The position numbers were made by a program, and so were the translations under genes. From contig NZ_FNFN01000005.1 in the NCBI RefSeq assembly GCF_900101045.1, positions 434,001 to 498,000 of the forward strand: 64,000 nucleotides of DNA. Direction: 5' to 3'. The notes beneath the pieces are model-generated. The model saw only the letters and a list, made by a program, of their open reading frames with translations, had not been told where the DNA came from and did not search any database. This stretch comes from Nocardioides sp. YR527 (GTDB lineage: Bacteria > Actinomycetota > Actinomycetes > Propionibacteriales > Nocardioidaceae). The first letter of the stretch is position 1, and every line of letters starts with the position of its first letter. Positions 45,264 to 53,016 of this stretch are shown one piece after another.

Positions 45264-45947
45264 ATGCAACGAGCGGGGTCCGTACTCGCCGCATCCGTCA
45301 CGGGTGCGGTCATCGCCATGTCACTGATGGGGTGCAGTGGCACCGCGCCGAGGACGAACGCGCCCAAGCCGTCAGAGAGCGCATCGGCCTCGACCTCCGC
45401 TTCGCCGTCCGCGTCTGCCTCGCCCTCCGCCGGCGCGCTCACCGAGCCCGGTGCCGACCGCAGGCTGGGTGAGACCGCGACCGTCGAGTGGGCGCCCAAG
45501 GACGGCGTCGACGGCAAGCTCTCGATCACCGTCGACAAGCTCGAGTCGACCTCCTTCAAGCAGACCTTCTCCGGTTGGAAGCTCGACGAGGCGACGCTGT
45601 CGCGCGCTCCCTACTTCGTACGCGCCACCATCAAGAACGACGGCAAGACCGATCTCGGTGGCTACGACGCTCCGCTGTGGGGCCTCGACGGCGAGGGCAA
45701 CCTGGTCGAGGCGGCCGCGTTCAAGGAGCCGTTCAAGCCCTGCGACGGCAAGACGTTCCCCAAGCCGTTCGCGCCCGGCACGAGCGTCAAGACCTGCCTG
45801 GTCATGCTCGTCCCCGACCAGGGCAAGCTCGTCGGCGTGAGCTTCCGGCCCTACGAGGAGTTCGACCCGATCACCTGGGAGAGCGACCCGACGCCGTACG
45901 CACCGCCCAAGCCCTCCGGCTCTCCCTCCGCCTCGCCGACCTCCTAG
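45264..45947 (+). CDS. Exported lipoprotein, unknown function
   Basis: The 227-residue protein has a signal ending SLMGC (Cys at residue 24), a Ser/Ala/Pro-rich linker of ~45 residues, and a globular domain (ATVEWAPKDGVDGKLSITVD, SRAPYFVRATIKNDGKTDLG, TCLVMLVPDQGKLVGVSF). The domain resembles DUF4352/Ig-like folds of surface lipoproteins in length and strand pattern, but I cannot name a family. The C-terminus is again Ser/Pro-rich. ATG 45264 is fixed by AGGA seven bases upstream. Confidence 0.8.
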   Translation: MQRAGSVLAASVTGAVIAMSLMGCSGTAPRTNAPKPSESASASTSASPSASASPSAGALTEPGADRRLGETATVEWAPKDGVDGKLSITVDKLESTSFKQTFSGWKLDEATLSRAPYFVRATIKNDGKTDLGGYDAPLWGLDGEGNLVEAAAFKEPFKPCDGKTFPKPFAPGTSVKTCLVMLVPDQGKLVGVSFRPYEEFDPITWESDPTPYAPPKPSGSPSASPTS

Positions 45948-45977
45948 AATTTCGTACGCTTCGGGGTTGGCCGGACA

Positions 45978-47123
45978 ATGGAAGGCATGTCCCTTCCCGG
46001 CCCCCTCAAGCTCGGCAGCCTGACCGTCGACACCCCTGTGGTGCTCGCGCCGATGGCGGGCGTCACCAACGCCGCCTTCCGGCGCCTGTGCGCCGAGCAG
46101 GGTGCGGGTCTCTACGTCTGCGAGATGATCACCTCGCGCGGCCTGGTCGAGGGTGACCAGCACACCAAGGACATGCTCGTCTTTGACGAGGCCGAGACCG
46201 TACGCAGCGTGCAGCTCTACGGCACCGACCCGGTCTATGTCGGCAAGGCGACCGAGATCCTCTGCGCCGACTACGGGGTGGCGCACGTCGACCTCAACTT
46301 CGGCTGCCCGGTGCCCAAGGTGACCCGCAAGGGCGGCGGGGGAGCGCTGCCCTACAAGCGCGGTCTGCTCGGCGAGATCCTGGAGAACGCCGTCCGCGCG
46401 GCGGAGCCCTACGACGTACCGGTGACGATGAAGACCCGCAAGGGCATCGACGACGCCCACCTGACCTACATGGACGCCGGCCGGATCGCCCAGGAGAGCG
46501 GCGCCGCCGCGATCGCGCTGCACGGACGTACGGTCGCCCAGGCCTACTCCGGCACCGCCGACTGGGACGCCATCGCCGAGCTCAAGGCCTCGGTCGACAT
46601 CCCGGTGCTCGGCAACGGCGACATCTGGGAGGCGGCCGACGCGATCAGGATGGTCGAGGAGACCGGCGTCGACGGTGTCGTCATCGGCCGCGGCTGCCTG
46701 GGTCGCCCCTGGCTCTTCCGGGACCTGGTCGCCGCTTTTGCCGGTGAGACGGTCAACGTCCTGCCGAATCTGGGCGAAGTGACCGACATCATGCGGCGCC
46801 ACGCCGAGCTGCTCTGCGAGCACATGGGCGAGGAGCGCGGTTGCAAGGAGATCCGCAAGCACATCGCGTGGTACCTCAAGGGCTTCGGCGCCGGTGGTGA
46901 GCTGCGTCGGACCCTCGGCCTGGTGAACAGCCTCCATGACCTCGACGAGATGCTCGCCAAGCTCGACCGGAACGAGCCTTTCCCCTCGTCACAGCTGGGT
47001 GCACCGCGTGGGCGCCAGGGTGCGCCGCGCGACAAGGTCGTCCTTCCGGAGGGGTGGCTCGACGACGCCGACGGGCGTGGCTGCGGGTTCGCGGAGAACG
47101 TGTCGGAGACCTCCGGCGGCTGA
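45978..47123 (+). CDS. dusB: tRNA dihydrouridine synthase DusB
   Basis: The flavoenzyme reduces specific uridines in the tRNA D-loop. The 381-residue TIM barrel starts VDTPVVLAPMAGVTNAAFRR; the catalytic Cys is in LNFGCPVPKVTRKGGGGALP. FMN-binding residues are in LHGRTVAQAYSG and VIGRGCLGRPWLF. The C-terminal helical domain has HIAWYLKGFGAGGELR. ATG 45978 is used; ATG 45987 is a close alternative. It lies between glyQS and the triphosphohydrolase gene, as in mycobacteria. Confidence 0.94.
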   Translation: MEGMSLPGPLKLGSLTVDTPVVLAPMAGVTNAAFRRLCAEQGAGLYVCEMITSRGLVEGDQHTKDMLVFDEAETVRSVQLYGTDPVYVGKATEILCADYGVAHVDLNFGCPVPKVTRKGGGGALPYKRGLLGEILENAVRAAEPYDVPVTMKTRKGIDDAHLTYMDAGRIAQESGAAAIALHGRTVAQAYSGTADWDAIAELKASVDIPVLGNGDIWEAADAIRMVEETGVDGVVIGRGCLGRPWLFRDLVAAFAGETVNVLPNLGEVTDIMRRHAELLCEHMGEERGCKEIRKHIAWYLKGFGAGGELRRTLGLVNSLHDLDEMLAKLDRNEPFPSSQLGAPRGRQGAPRDKVVLPEGWLDDADGRGCGFAENVSETSGG

Positions 47124-47224
47124 GGTGCCGGGGCTCGTTCTGACGGGTCTCGAGGGCCGTTTCGAGGCTTCGGAATCAGTCGCTCGACAGGTACAAAACT
47201 ACGCAAAAACTCGGTAAGGGAATT

Positions 47225-47358
47225 GGAATACCCCCTGTCGTGTGTGCTGTACTCATTGCCGTGCCGAGCCCCCACCAGCACAACCCTCGACGGGTTTCAT
47301 CCGTTGAAACCGTGGGAAAACTCGGGCACAGACCATGTAGTCGAGCAAAGGATTGCGT
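47225..47358 (+). promoter_or_regulatory. Conserved leader of first LAS-type secreted protein gene
   Basis: This region shares several blocks with 48371-48495: GGNATACCCCC about 130 bases before the start codon, then GTGTGTG, then CTCGGGC-N13-16-GTCGAGC followed by (A/G)AAGGATTGC at the ribosome binding site. CTCG/CGAG can pair just before the Shine-Dalgarno. Here GGTTTCA and TGAAACC add a 7-bp hairpin. The remaining ~100 bases back to dusB show nothing obvious. Confidence 0.5.
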
Positions 47359-48261
47359 GTGGCCGGCAGCCACAGAGGCGACACTCGGGCCGTCCGTAAG
47401 ACCAAATCAATAGTTGCCAGCGCAGGGGTCGCGGTTCTCGCGACAGGCGTCGCAGTCGGCGCCGGAGCCGCATTCGCGGAGCCAACCACCCTGATCGCCA
47501 AGAACGCAGGCGCTTCCCTCTCCTCGACCAAGGCCAACGTGCCGAGCACCCGTGACGACGCGCGCGTCGCCGGGGACCGTCGCGAGACCGTCGTCAGCCG
47601 TGACGGAGGCGACCGCGAGTCGGTCTCCTCGGTCGAGGAGCTGACCAAGGGCCCCGAGCAGGTCGAGACCGGCACCGCCAAGGCGGTCAAGCGCTGGACC
47701 GAGGAGACGCTCAACCTCTGGTCCGCCTACGGCAAGCACGCAGCCCAGAACGGCGAGGTCGAGGCCGGCGAGCTGGTCTACGCGACCGGTCGCACCGAGT
47801 CCGGCCGCGACGAGATCATCGTCGATGGCGAGGTCGCCTGGGTGACCACCGGCAACCTCAGCGACGAGAAGCCCGAGACCACCGGTGTCGCGGCTGGCGT
47901 CAGCGGTGCCGCCTGTGGTGATTCCTCGGTCGAGAGCGGCTTGGTCGCCGACGCGGTCACCGTCTACCGCGCGGTCTGCAACGCCTTCCCGGAGGTCGCC
48001 TCGATGACCGTCGGCGGCTGGGACGCCCATGGTGAGCACACCTCGGGCAAGGCGCTCGACTTCATGACCGGTGACAAGGCGCTCGGCGACTCGATCGCCG
48101 CCTACCTGCAGCAGCACGCCGCGGAGCTCAACCTCTACGACATCATCTGGTATCAGCGGATCTGGACGCCGGTGCGTGCCTCGGAGGGCTGGCGCTATAT
48201 GGAGGACCGCGGGTCCACCACCGCCAACCACTACGACCACGTCCACGTCTCGACCAACTGA
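47359..48261 (+). CDS. Secreted protein with DD-peptidase-like (LAS) C-terminal domain, copy 1
   Basis: A 300-residue exported protein. After the basic start SHRGDTRAVRKTKSIV comes a signal-type hydrophobic stretch ending AGAAFAEP. A spacer and an SH3-like segment (WSAYGKHAAQNGEVEAGELV, ending VAWVTTGNL) precede the C-terminal domain of ~120 residues (from ACGDSSVESGLV). That domain has H-T-S-G-K-A-L-D and, at the end, HYDHVHVS. These match the HxxGxAxD and HxH zinc ligands of VanY/LAS-type peptidases. It resembles the ARB_07466-like C-terminal domain. The GTG start is supported by AAAGGA. Confidence 0.8.
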   Translation: MAGSHRGDTRAVRKTKSIVASAGVAVLATGVAVGAGAAFAEPTTLIAKNAGASLSSTKANVPSTRDDARVAGDRRETVVSRDGGDRESVSSVEELTKGPEQVETGTAKAVKRWTEETLNLWSAYGKHAAQNGEVEAGELVYATGRTESGRDEIIVDGEVAWVTTGNLSDEKPETTGVAAGVSGAACGDSSVESGLVADAVTVYRAVCNAFPEVASMTVGGWDAHGEHTSGKALDFMTGDKALGDSIAAYLQQHAAELNLYDIIWYQRIWTPVRASEGWRYMEDRGSTTANHYDHVHVSTN

Positions 48262-48279
48262 CGCGACTGGCCTCGACAA

Positions 48280-48323
48280 CAGGTCGGCCCGGGCTCTCGA
48301 AGCCCGGGCCGACCTGCGTTTTT
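48280..48323 (+). terminator. Intrinsic terminator after copy 1
   Basis: CAGGTCGGCCCGGGCT (48280-48295) pairs perfectly with its complement (48301-48316) across CTCGA, and CGTTTTT follows. This is the clearest Rho-independent terminator in the window. Confidence 0.92.
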
Positions 48324-48370
48324 GGGTGGCCCGGACGATCAACAACTTCGCAAAGTCTCCGGATCACAGT

Positions 48371-48495
48371 GGGATACCCCCGCAGGTGTGTGGTTGACTC
48401 AGGCGCTGTGCCCGGGCTCACGACCCAGCTTCAGCGGACGTGGCGAAGGGTGTTCTCGGGCGATACCCCCACGTTGTCGAGCGAAGGATTGCACA
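48371..48495 (+). promoter_or_regulatory. Conserved leader of second LAS-type secreted protein gene
   Basis: Blocks in common with 47225-47358: GGGATACCCCC near 48371, GTGTGTG, CTCGGGC ... GTCGAGC and GAAGGATTGC before the GTG. A second GATACCCCC lies between CTCGGGC and GTCGAGC. The region is equally long (about 125 bases), which argues for a promoter plus a conserved 5' UTR. No known riboswitch is recognised. Confidence 0.5.
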
Positions 48496-49539
48496 GTGGC
48501 CACCAGCCACAGAGGCGATTATCGAGCTGTCCGTAGAACAAAGAATGCCGTGGCGACCGCCGGGATCGTCACGTTCGCGACCAGCGGTGCGATAGCCGCC
48601 GGTGCGGCCGCGGCGAACCCCGGCGTCGTCATCTCCGAGGTGGAGGAGAAGTCCGGCCTCCGGTTGCCGTCGCCGGTCGATCGGCGCATCGAGGCCGAGG
48701 TCAAGGCGACTGCGAAGGTCCCGGCGCTGCCGACGACCCCGGAGGACACCCGGATGTCGAGCGACCGTCGCGAGGTCACCGGCCGGGAGACGACGGTCAG
48801 CCGCAGCGGCGAGCGTGGGGGAGATGCGGCGACCAGCGCGCTGAGCGAGGTCGCGACCATCGAGTCGCTGATCGAGCGGCCGACGTCGGTCAGCGGCGGT
48901 GCGCAGAAGGCGGTGCTGCGCTACGTCCAGGACGACGTCACCGTCTACGCCTCCTACGGGAAGCGTGCCAAGGAGCTCGGCGAGCTGAAGCTCGGGCGCG
49001 CGGTCTACTACACCGGCCGCGACGAGGGTGGCCGTCAGGAGATCGTCCTGGAGGGCAACCCGGTGTGGATCCCCGAGGGCAACCTCGGCAAGACCAAGCC
49101 CGAACCTCCGCCCGAGCCCACTCCCACGCCGACCCCGACGCCTTCCCCGACGCCGTCCGAGGACGCCCCGGCGGGACTGGACTTCTCCGCCTGCGGTGAC
49201 TCCTCGGTCGAGGACGGCCTCGTCTCCGACGCGGTCGACCTCTACCGCGCCGTCTGCAACGCGTTCCCTGCGGTCGCCTCCGGCACGACCTACGGCTACG
49301 ACCCGCACGGCGAGCACATCGACGGCAAGGCGCTCGACTTCATGACCGACGACAAGGAGCTCGGCGACGCCATCGCTGCCTTCGTCCAGGAGCACGCCGC
49401 GGCGCTGAACATCTACGACATCATCTGGTACCAACGCATCTGGACCCCGGTCCGAGCCGACGAGGGCTGGCGTGCCATGGAGGATCGCGGCGACCCCACG
49501 GCCAACCACTACGACCACGTGCACGTGGCCGTCAACTGA
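48496..49539 (+). CDS. Secreted protein with DD-peptidase-like (LAS) C-terminal domain, copy 2
   Basis: A 347-residue paralogue of the preceding gene. The N-terminus SHRGDYRAVRRTKNAVATAG and signal stretch are similar. The middle is longer, with an SH3-like segment (YASYGKRAKELGELKLGRAV, ending GNPVWIPEGNL) and a Pro/Thr linker (PTPTPTPTPSPTPS). The C-terminal domain repeats the metal signature: EHIDGKALDFMTDDKELGDA and NHYDHVHVAVN. Both proteins share the CNAFP and DIIWYQRIWTPVRA blocks. The tandem arrangement and matching leaders indicate duplication of the whole unit. The GTG start is supported by GAAGGA. Confidence 0.8.
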   Translation: MATSHRGDYRAVRRTKNAVATAGIVTFATSGAIAAGAAAANPGVVISEVEEKSGLRLPSPVDRRIEAEVKATAKVPALPTTPEDTRMSSDRREVTGRETTVSRSGERGGDAATSALSEVATIESLIERPTSVSGGAQKAVLRYVQDDVTVYASYGKRAKELGELKLGRAVYYTGRDEGGRQEIVLEGNPVWIPEGNLGKTKPEPPPEPTPTPTPTPSPTPSEDAPAGLDFSACGDSSVEDGLVSDAVDLYRAVCNAFPAVASGTTYGYDPHGEHIDGKALDFMTDDKELGDAIAAFVQEHAAALNIYDIIWYQRIWTPVRADEGWRAMEDRGDPTANHYDHVHVAVN

Positions 49540-49540
49540 A

Positions 49541-49640
49541 TCGCCGAGTCGGCTCGTCCTGACCGAGTACGCCGCCGAGTCGGCGCGTCAGGACGCGCCG
49601 ACTCGGCGGGGGTTTGGGTCAGTTCGAGCCGACTCGGTAG
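49541..49640. repeat. Nested palindromes, GCCGAGTCGGC family, after copy 2
   Basis: Outer arms CCGAGTCGGCTCG (49544-49556) and complement (49625-49637) enclose inner arms CGCCGAGTCGGCGCGTC (49573-49589) and complement (49592-49608), the latter with a 2-nt loop followed by GGGGTTTGG. Four copies of the core occur in 100 bases. It fills the gap between two convergent genes, and likely terminates both. Confidence 0.85.
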
Positions 49641-49650
49641 GGCCTGCGGC

Positions 49651-49875
49651 TCAGAGGACCGCGCCTCGTGGCGCGACTTCGACGGTGGAGACCCCGCGCG
49701 CGTACAACAGCAGCAGCCGCTCGCCGTGCCTGCAGCGGATGACCCCGGTATCGCTCGACAGCACGGCGGCGAGGTGGTCGATCGTCTCGGCCTCACTCGA
49801 CGTCTCGGCGTCGTCGTAGATGACGTCCAAGCTGTCACCGCCGATGAGCCGTACGCGAAGGACGATGCCGGCCAT
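49651..49875 (-). CDS. Small hypothetical protein, 74 residues
   Basis: A short protein with alternating strand and helix character (MAGIVLRVRLIGGDSLDVIY, AETIDHLAAVLSSDTGVIRC, ERLLLLYARGVSTVEVAPRG). No family recognised. The fold suggests a small ubiquitin-like or barrel protein, which is a guess. ATG 49875 begins at a conserved-looking strand. It is monocistronic, between two oppositely oriented units, with 125 bp of nondescript sequence to the next gene. Confidence 0.6.
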   Translation of the reverse strand: MAGIVLRVRLIGGDSLDVIYDDAETSSEAETIDHLAAVLSSDTGVIRCRHGERLLLLYARGVSTVEVAPRGAVL

Positions 49876-50000
49876 GGTCACAGGCCGATCTCTCGCGACG
49901 TCGACATGATGTCCGCCTCTCGACCGGCACAAGAGGTGTCCGAATGGAGCCTCATCCCCGGTCAGTCACCCCAAATCTACGCCGAGTCGCCAAGGCGAGA

Positions 50001-50843
50001 TCAGACCAGCGCGCTCAGCGGCGTCGGCTTGCGGCCGCCGACCTGCTCGACGACGTCGGTGACGGTGGCGAGCTTGCCGAGCCGGGTCGCGGTGCCGAAC
50101 GAGGTGAGCAGCGGGGCGATGAAGTCCGGGAGCCCGGCGGAGACCAGGCCGGCGGTGTAGGCCTCGTCGTCGACCCGGACGACCTCGACCGGCTTGGCGG
50201 ACTTCTGGGTGGCGAGCTCGGCCAGATCGGCGGCGGTGTAGGCGTGCGGGCCGGTCACGTCGTACGCCTTGCCCTCGTGTCCCTCGCCCGTCAGGACCCC
50301 GGCGGCGACGGCCGCGCAGTCGGCACGGGTGACGTAGGCCGCGCCGCCGTCGCCGATGTTGGTGACCAGCTGCCCGGTCGCGGCGGCCTGGGCGACGGAG
50401 TCGACCTGCATGTCGGCGTAGAGGTTGTTGCGCAGCATGGTCCAGGCCAGGCCGCTCTCGCGCAGCGCGTCCTCGGTGGCGGCATGGTCGGGGACGACGT
50501 CGGCGGGGTTGTCCGCGGTCGGCTCGGGCACCGAGGTGTAGGCGACGTGGCGCACGCCCGCCTTGACGGCGGCGTCGATGGCAGCCCGATGGCCCTCGAC
50601 CCGGGCGCCGACGACGTCGGTCGAGATGAGCAGCAGGCGCTCGACGCCGGCGAAGGCGTCGACGAGCTCCTCGGGCTTGCCGAAGTCGGCGGCGCGGACG
50701 TCGGCGCCACGCTCGGCGTAGTCGGCGAGCTTGGCCGGGTCGCGGGTGAGGAGGACGAGCTCGGCGGGGTCGACGGTGGTGAGGAGCTGGTCGGCGACGA
50801 GGCGACCGAGCTGCCCGGAGGCGCCGGTGATGGCGATGGTCAT
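50001..50843 (-). CDS. NmrA/QorB-like NAD(P)-binding oxidoreductase
   Basis: The 280-residue Rossmann protein begins MTIAITGASGQLGRLVADQL with the TGASGxxG nucleotide motif. RHVAYTSVPEPTADNPADVV and TMLRNNLYADM are typical of NAD(P)H:quinone oxidoreductase type 2 (QorB) and NmrA-like proteins. The conserved active-site Tyr-x3-Lys of classical SDRs is absent, as in that group. It is divergent from an Rrf2-type regulator, and two operator repeats lie between, so it is the likely target of redox control. Confidence 0.88.
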   Translation of the reverse strand: MTIAITGASGQLGRLVADQLLTTVDPAELVLLTRDPAKLADYAERGADVRAADFGKPEELVDAFAGVERLLLISTDVVGARVEGHRAAIDAAVKAGVRHVAYTSVPEPTADNPADVVPDHAATEDALRESGLAWTMLRNNLYADMQVDSVAQAAATGQLVTNIGDGGAAYVTRADCAAVAAGVLTGEGHEGKAYDVTGPHAYTAADLAELATQKSAKPVEVVRVDDEAYTAGLVSAGLPDFIAPLLTSFGTATRLGKLATVTDVVEQVGGRKPTPLSALV

Positions 50844-50857
50844 GGAGAGTCCCTATC

Positions 50858-50904
50858 TGTAGTCACAGCGATGACGGTTCTTTAAATGTAGTCATAGCGA
50901 TGGC
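50858..50904. promoter_or_regulatory. Operator repeats between oxidoreductase and Rrf2 gene
   Basis: TGTAGTCACAGCGATGAC (50858-50875) and TGTAGTCATAGCGATGGC (50887-50904) are direct repeats 29 bp apart. Each has the inner dyad GTCA-N6-TGAC (one mismatch in the second). They cover the divergent promoter region and are the likely binding sites of the Rrf2-type regulator. Confidence 0.75.
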
Positions 50905-50923
50905 AATAAGGCAAGATAGGAGC

Positions 50924-51385
50924 ATGGCCACGCCGACGAACACCCGTTTCGCGGTGGCCGTGCATGTCCTGACCTACCTCGCCTCGAGCGCTGCGGTAGG
51001 CCGCACGACCCCGGTCAGCTCTGATGAGCTCGCTGGCAGCACCGACGTCAACCCCGTCCACGTACGCAAGGTCCTCGGGCCGCTCCGCACGGCGGGCCTG
51101 GTCCGATCGCGTCCTGGCGCCCACGGGGGATGGGAGCTGGACGCGGAGCCCGGGACGGTCAACCTCGCCCAGGTGTGGCAGGTGCTGCAGGGGGACGACC
51201 CGGTCCTCGGCATCCACGGGCCCAACCCCGCCTGCCCCGTCGGGGCCAGCATCCAGGGGGTCCTGACCGACCTCGACCGCCGCGTCGCCAAGGCCGTCCT
51301 GGCCGAGCTCGAGGGCATCTCGCTCAGCGACGTGCTCGACGAGTCCGGTTTCGACCCGGCGGACTACGCCGGGCTTCTGCCCTGA
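50924..51385 (+). CDS. Rrf2-family transcriptional regulator
   Basis: A 153-residue winged-helix regulator (NTRFAVAVHVLTYLASSAAV, then VNPVHVRKVLGPLRTAGLVR and SRPGAHGGWELDAEPGTVNL). Only one cysteine (NPACPVGASIQGVL) is in the region where Fe-S members have three, so it is more like YwnA/HypR-type regulators that sense disulfide or electrophile stress by single cysteines. ATG 50924 is preferred because of ATAGGAG just upstream; ATG 50900 would lie in the operator. Confidence 0.88.
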   Translation: MATPTNTRFAVAVHVLTYLASSAAVGRTTPVSSDELAGSTDVNPVHVRKVLGPLRTAGLVRSRPGAHGGWELDAEPGTVNLAQVWQVLQGDDPVLGIHGPNPACPVGASIQGVLTDLDRRVAKAVLAELEGISLSDVLDESGFDPADYAGLLP

Positions 51386-51411
51386 GTTCGGGCAGCGATA
51401 GCCTCTCGGCT

Positions 51412-52656
51412 GTGGAGCTATATGGGGCCGCCGACCGCGAGCGGATCGTCGCCGAGCCGCCCAAGCGGGTGGCCGCGCCGGAGCGTACCCAGTTCGAGCG
51501 TGACCGCGCCCGCGTGGTGCATGCCGCCTCGACCCGTCGGCTGGCGGCCAAGACCCAGGTCGTGGGGCCGCAGGCCGACGACTTCGTACGCAACCGGCTG
51601 ACCCACTCGCTCGAGGTCGCCCAGGTCGCGCGGGACCTGTCTCGTGCCCTGAACGGGCCGGACTCGCCGCAGCCCGACATCGCCGAGACCGCGGCCCTCG
51701 CGCACGACCTCGGGCACCCGCCGTTCGGGCACAACGGCGAGAACGTGCTCGCCGAGCAGGCGAAGGGCATCGGTGGGTTCGAGGGCAACGCCCAGACGCT
51801 GCGGATCCTGACCCGGCTCGAGGCGAAGACCTTCGACGCCGCCGGGCGCTCGGTCGGGCTCAACCTGACCCGGGCGACGCTGGACGCCTGCACGAAGTAC
51901 CCGTGGGGCTTCGGTGAGCGGAAGGGCGCGAAGTTCGGGGTCTACGAGGACGACCTGCCCGTCTTCACCTGGCTGCGCGCCACCGACGCCGGACAGCGGC
52001 AGTGCGTCGAGGCGCAGATCATGGACCTCTCCGACGACGTCGCCTACTCCGTCCATGACGTCGAGGACGGCATCGTCGCCGGCAAGATCGACCTCGCCCG
52101 CCTCGACCTCGACGGCGTCGCCGCGACCGTGGCCGACTGGTACGTCCCGGGCTTCGACCGCGCGCTCGCGGTCTCGACCATCGCCGACCTGAGTGCCGCC
52201 GGCTGCTGGGTTCCCGAGGGCGCCGCGTACGACGCCTCTCGTCGGTCCCGGGCCATGCTCAAGAACCTGACCTCCGACGTCATCGGCCGGTTCTGCGGGG
52301 CGGTGCGGGAGGCGACGTACGCCGCCGGCGGCGGTCCCTACGTCCGCTACGGCGCTGACCTGGTGGTGCCCGAGCAGACCCGCCTGGAGATCGCGCTGCT
52401 GAAGGGGATCGCGGCGCACTATGTGATGCGCACCGACGAGCGGGCCGTGAAGATGGACCGCCAGCGCAACCTGCTCGGCGAGCTTCTCGAGCACCTCGTC
52501 TCCACCGGGCCGGACGATCTCGACCGGCAGTTCGCCGACGACTGGCACGCCGCGGCCGACGACTCCGCCCGGCTCCGCGTCGTGATCGACCAGGTCGCCT
52601 CGCTGACCGACATCACCGCGCTGGCCTGGCACGAACGGCTCTGCCGGCGCGCCTGA
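51412..52656 (+). CDS. dgt: Deoxyguanosinetriphosphate triphosphohydrolase-like protein
   Basis: A 414-residue HD-domain enzyme that removes triphosphate from dNTPs. The start RTQFERDRARVVHAASTRRL, then FVRNRLTHSLEVAQVARDLS and the HD motif ALAHDLGHPPFGHNGE are diagnostic; IMDLSDDVAYSVHDVEDGIV contains the later conserved Asp. It keeps the position next to dnaG seen in mycobacteria, with accessory genes between. GTG 51412, 27 bp after the Rrf2 stop, is the probable start. Confidence 0.93.
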   Translation: MELYGAADRERIVAEPPKRVAAPERTQFERDRARVVHAASTRRLAAKTQVVGPQADDFVRNRLTHSLEVAQVARDLSRALNGPDSPQPDIAETAALAHDLGHPPFGHNGENVLAEQAKGIGGFEGNAQTLRILTRLEAKTFDAAGRSVGLNLTRATLDACTKYPWGFGERKGAKFGVYEDDLPVFTWLRATDAGQRQCVEAQIMDLSDDVAYSVHDVEDGIVAGKIDLARLDLDGVAATVADWYVPGFDRALAVSTIADLSAAGCWVPEGAAYDASRRSRAMLKNLTSDVIGRFCGAVREATYAAGGGPYVRYGADLVVPEQTRLEIALLKGIAAHYVMRTDERAVKMDRQRNLLGELLEHLVSTGPDDLDRQFADDWHAAADDSARLRVVIDQVASLTDITALAWHERLCRRA

Positions 52657-52671
52657 GCACCCTTGTGGGCG

Positions 52672-52699
52672 CGACATTTAAGCGCTACCTTAAATGTCG
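52672..52699. promoter_or_regulatory. ArsR operator
   Basis: CGACATTTAAG (52672-52682) and its exact complement CTTAAATGTCG (52689-52699) are separated by 6 bp. The right arm ends at the first base of the regulator's GTG. Its AT-rich core is exceptional in this GC-rich window. It is very probably the autoregulatory ArsR site. Confidence 0.85.
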
Positions 52700-53016
52700 T
52701 GACTGATGCCTGGTACGCCGTCTCCGACTCCACCCGTCGCCAGATCCTGGCCCGGGTGGCCGCCGGGCCGTGCTCGGTGGGGGAGATCACCGATGCCCTG
52801 CCGGTGAGCATGGCGGCGGTGTCCCAGCACCTCAAGATCCTGCGCGAGGCCGGGCTGGTGTCGATGACCCCGGCCGGCCGGCGCCGGATCTACCAGGCCC
52901 GGCTCGAGGGCCTGGCCGAGCTGCGCGCCGAGCTGGAGACCTACTGGGCCCAGGCGTTGCAATCGTTCAAGCAGGTGGCTGAGGACAGCTACCGGGCAGC
53001 GAAGGAGCAGCCATGA
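52699..53016 (+). CDS. ArsR-family regulator
   Basis: A 105-residue winged-helix repressor (TDAWYAVSDSTRRQILARVA, then EITDALPVSMAAVSQHLKIL and REAGLVSMTPAGRRRIYQAR). No Cys metal-binding motif is present, which fits the non-metal SdpR/AHSA1-linked subgroup. The next gene, overlapping by 4 bp, encodes an SRPBCC protein, the standard partner. The start GTG 52699 overlaps its operator by one base, so binding would block both transcription and initiation. Confidence 0.9.
   Translation: MTDAWYAVSDSTRRQILARVAAGPCSVGEITDALPVSMAAVSQHLKILREAGLVSMTPAGRRRIYQARLEGLAELRAELETYWAQALQSFKQVAEDSYRAAKEQP

Noticed and set aside
47225-48495. Leaders of the LAS-type genes as ydaO/c-di-AMP riboswitches
   Set aside because: Wall-hydrolase context fits, but I cannot find the conserved ydaO blocks; kept only as an unassigned conserved leader.
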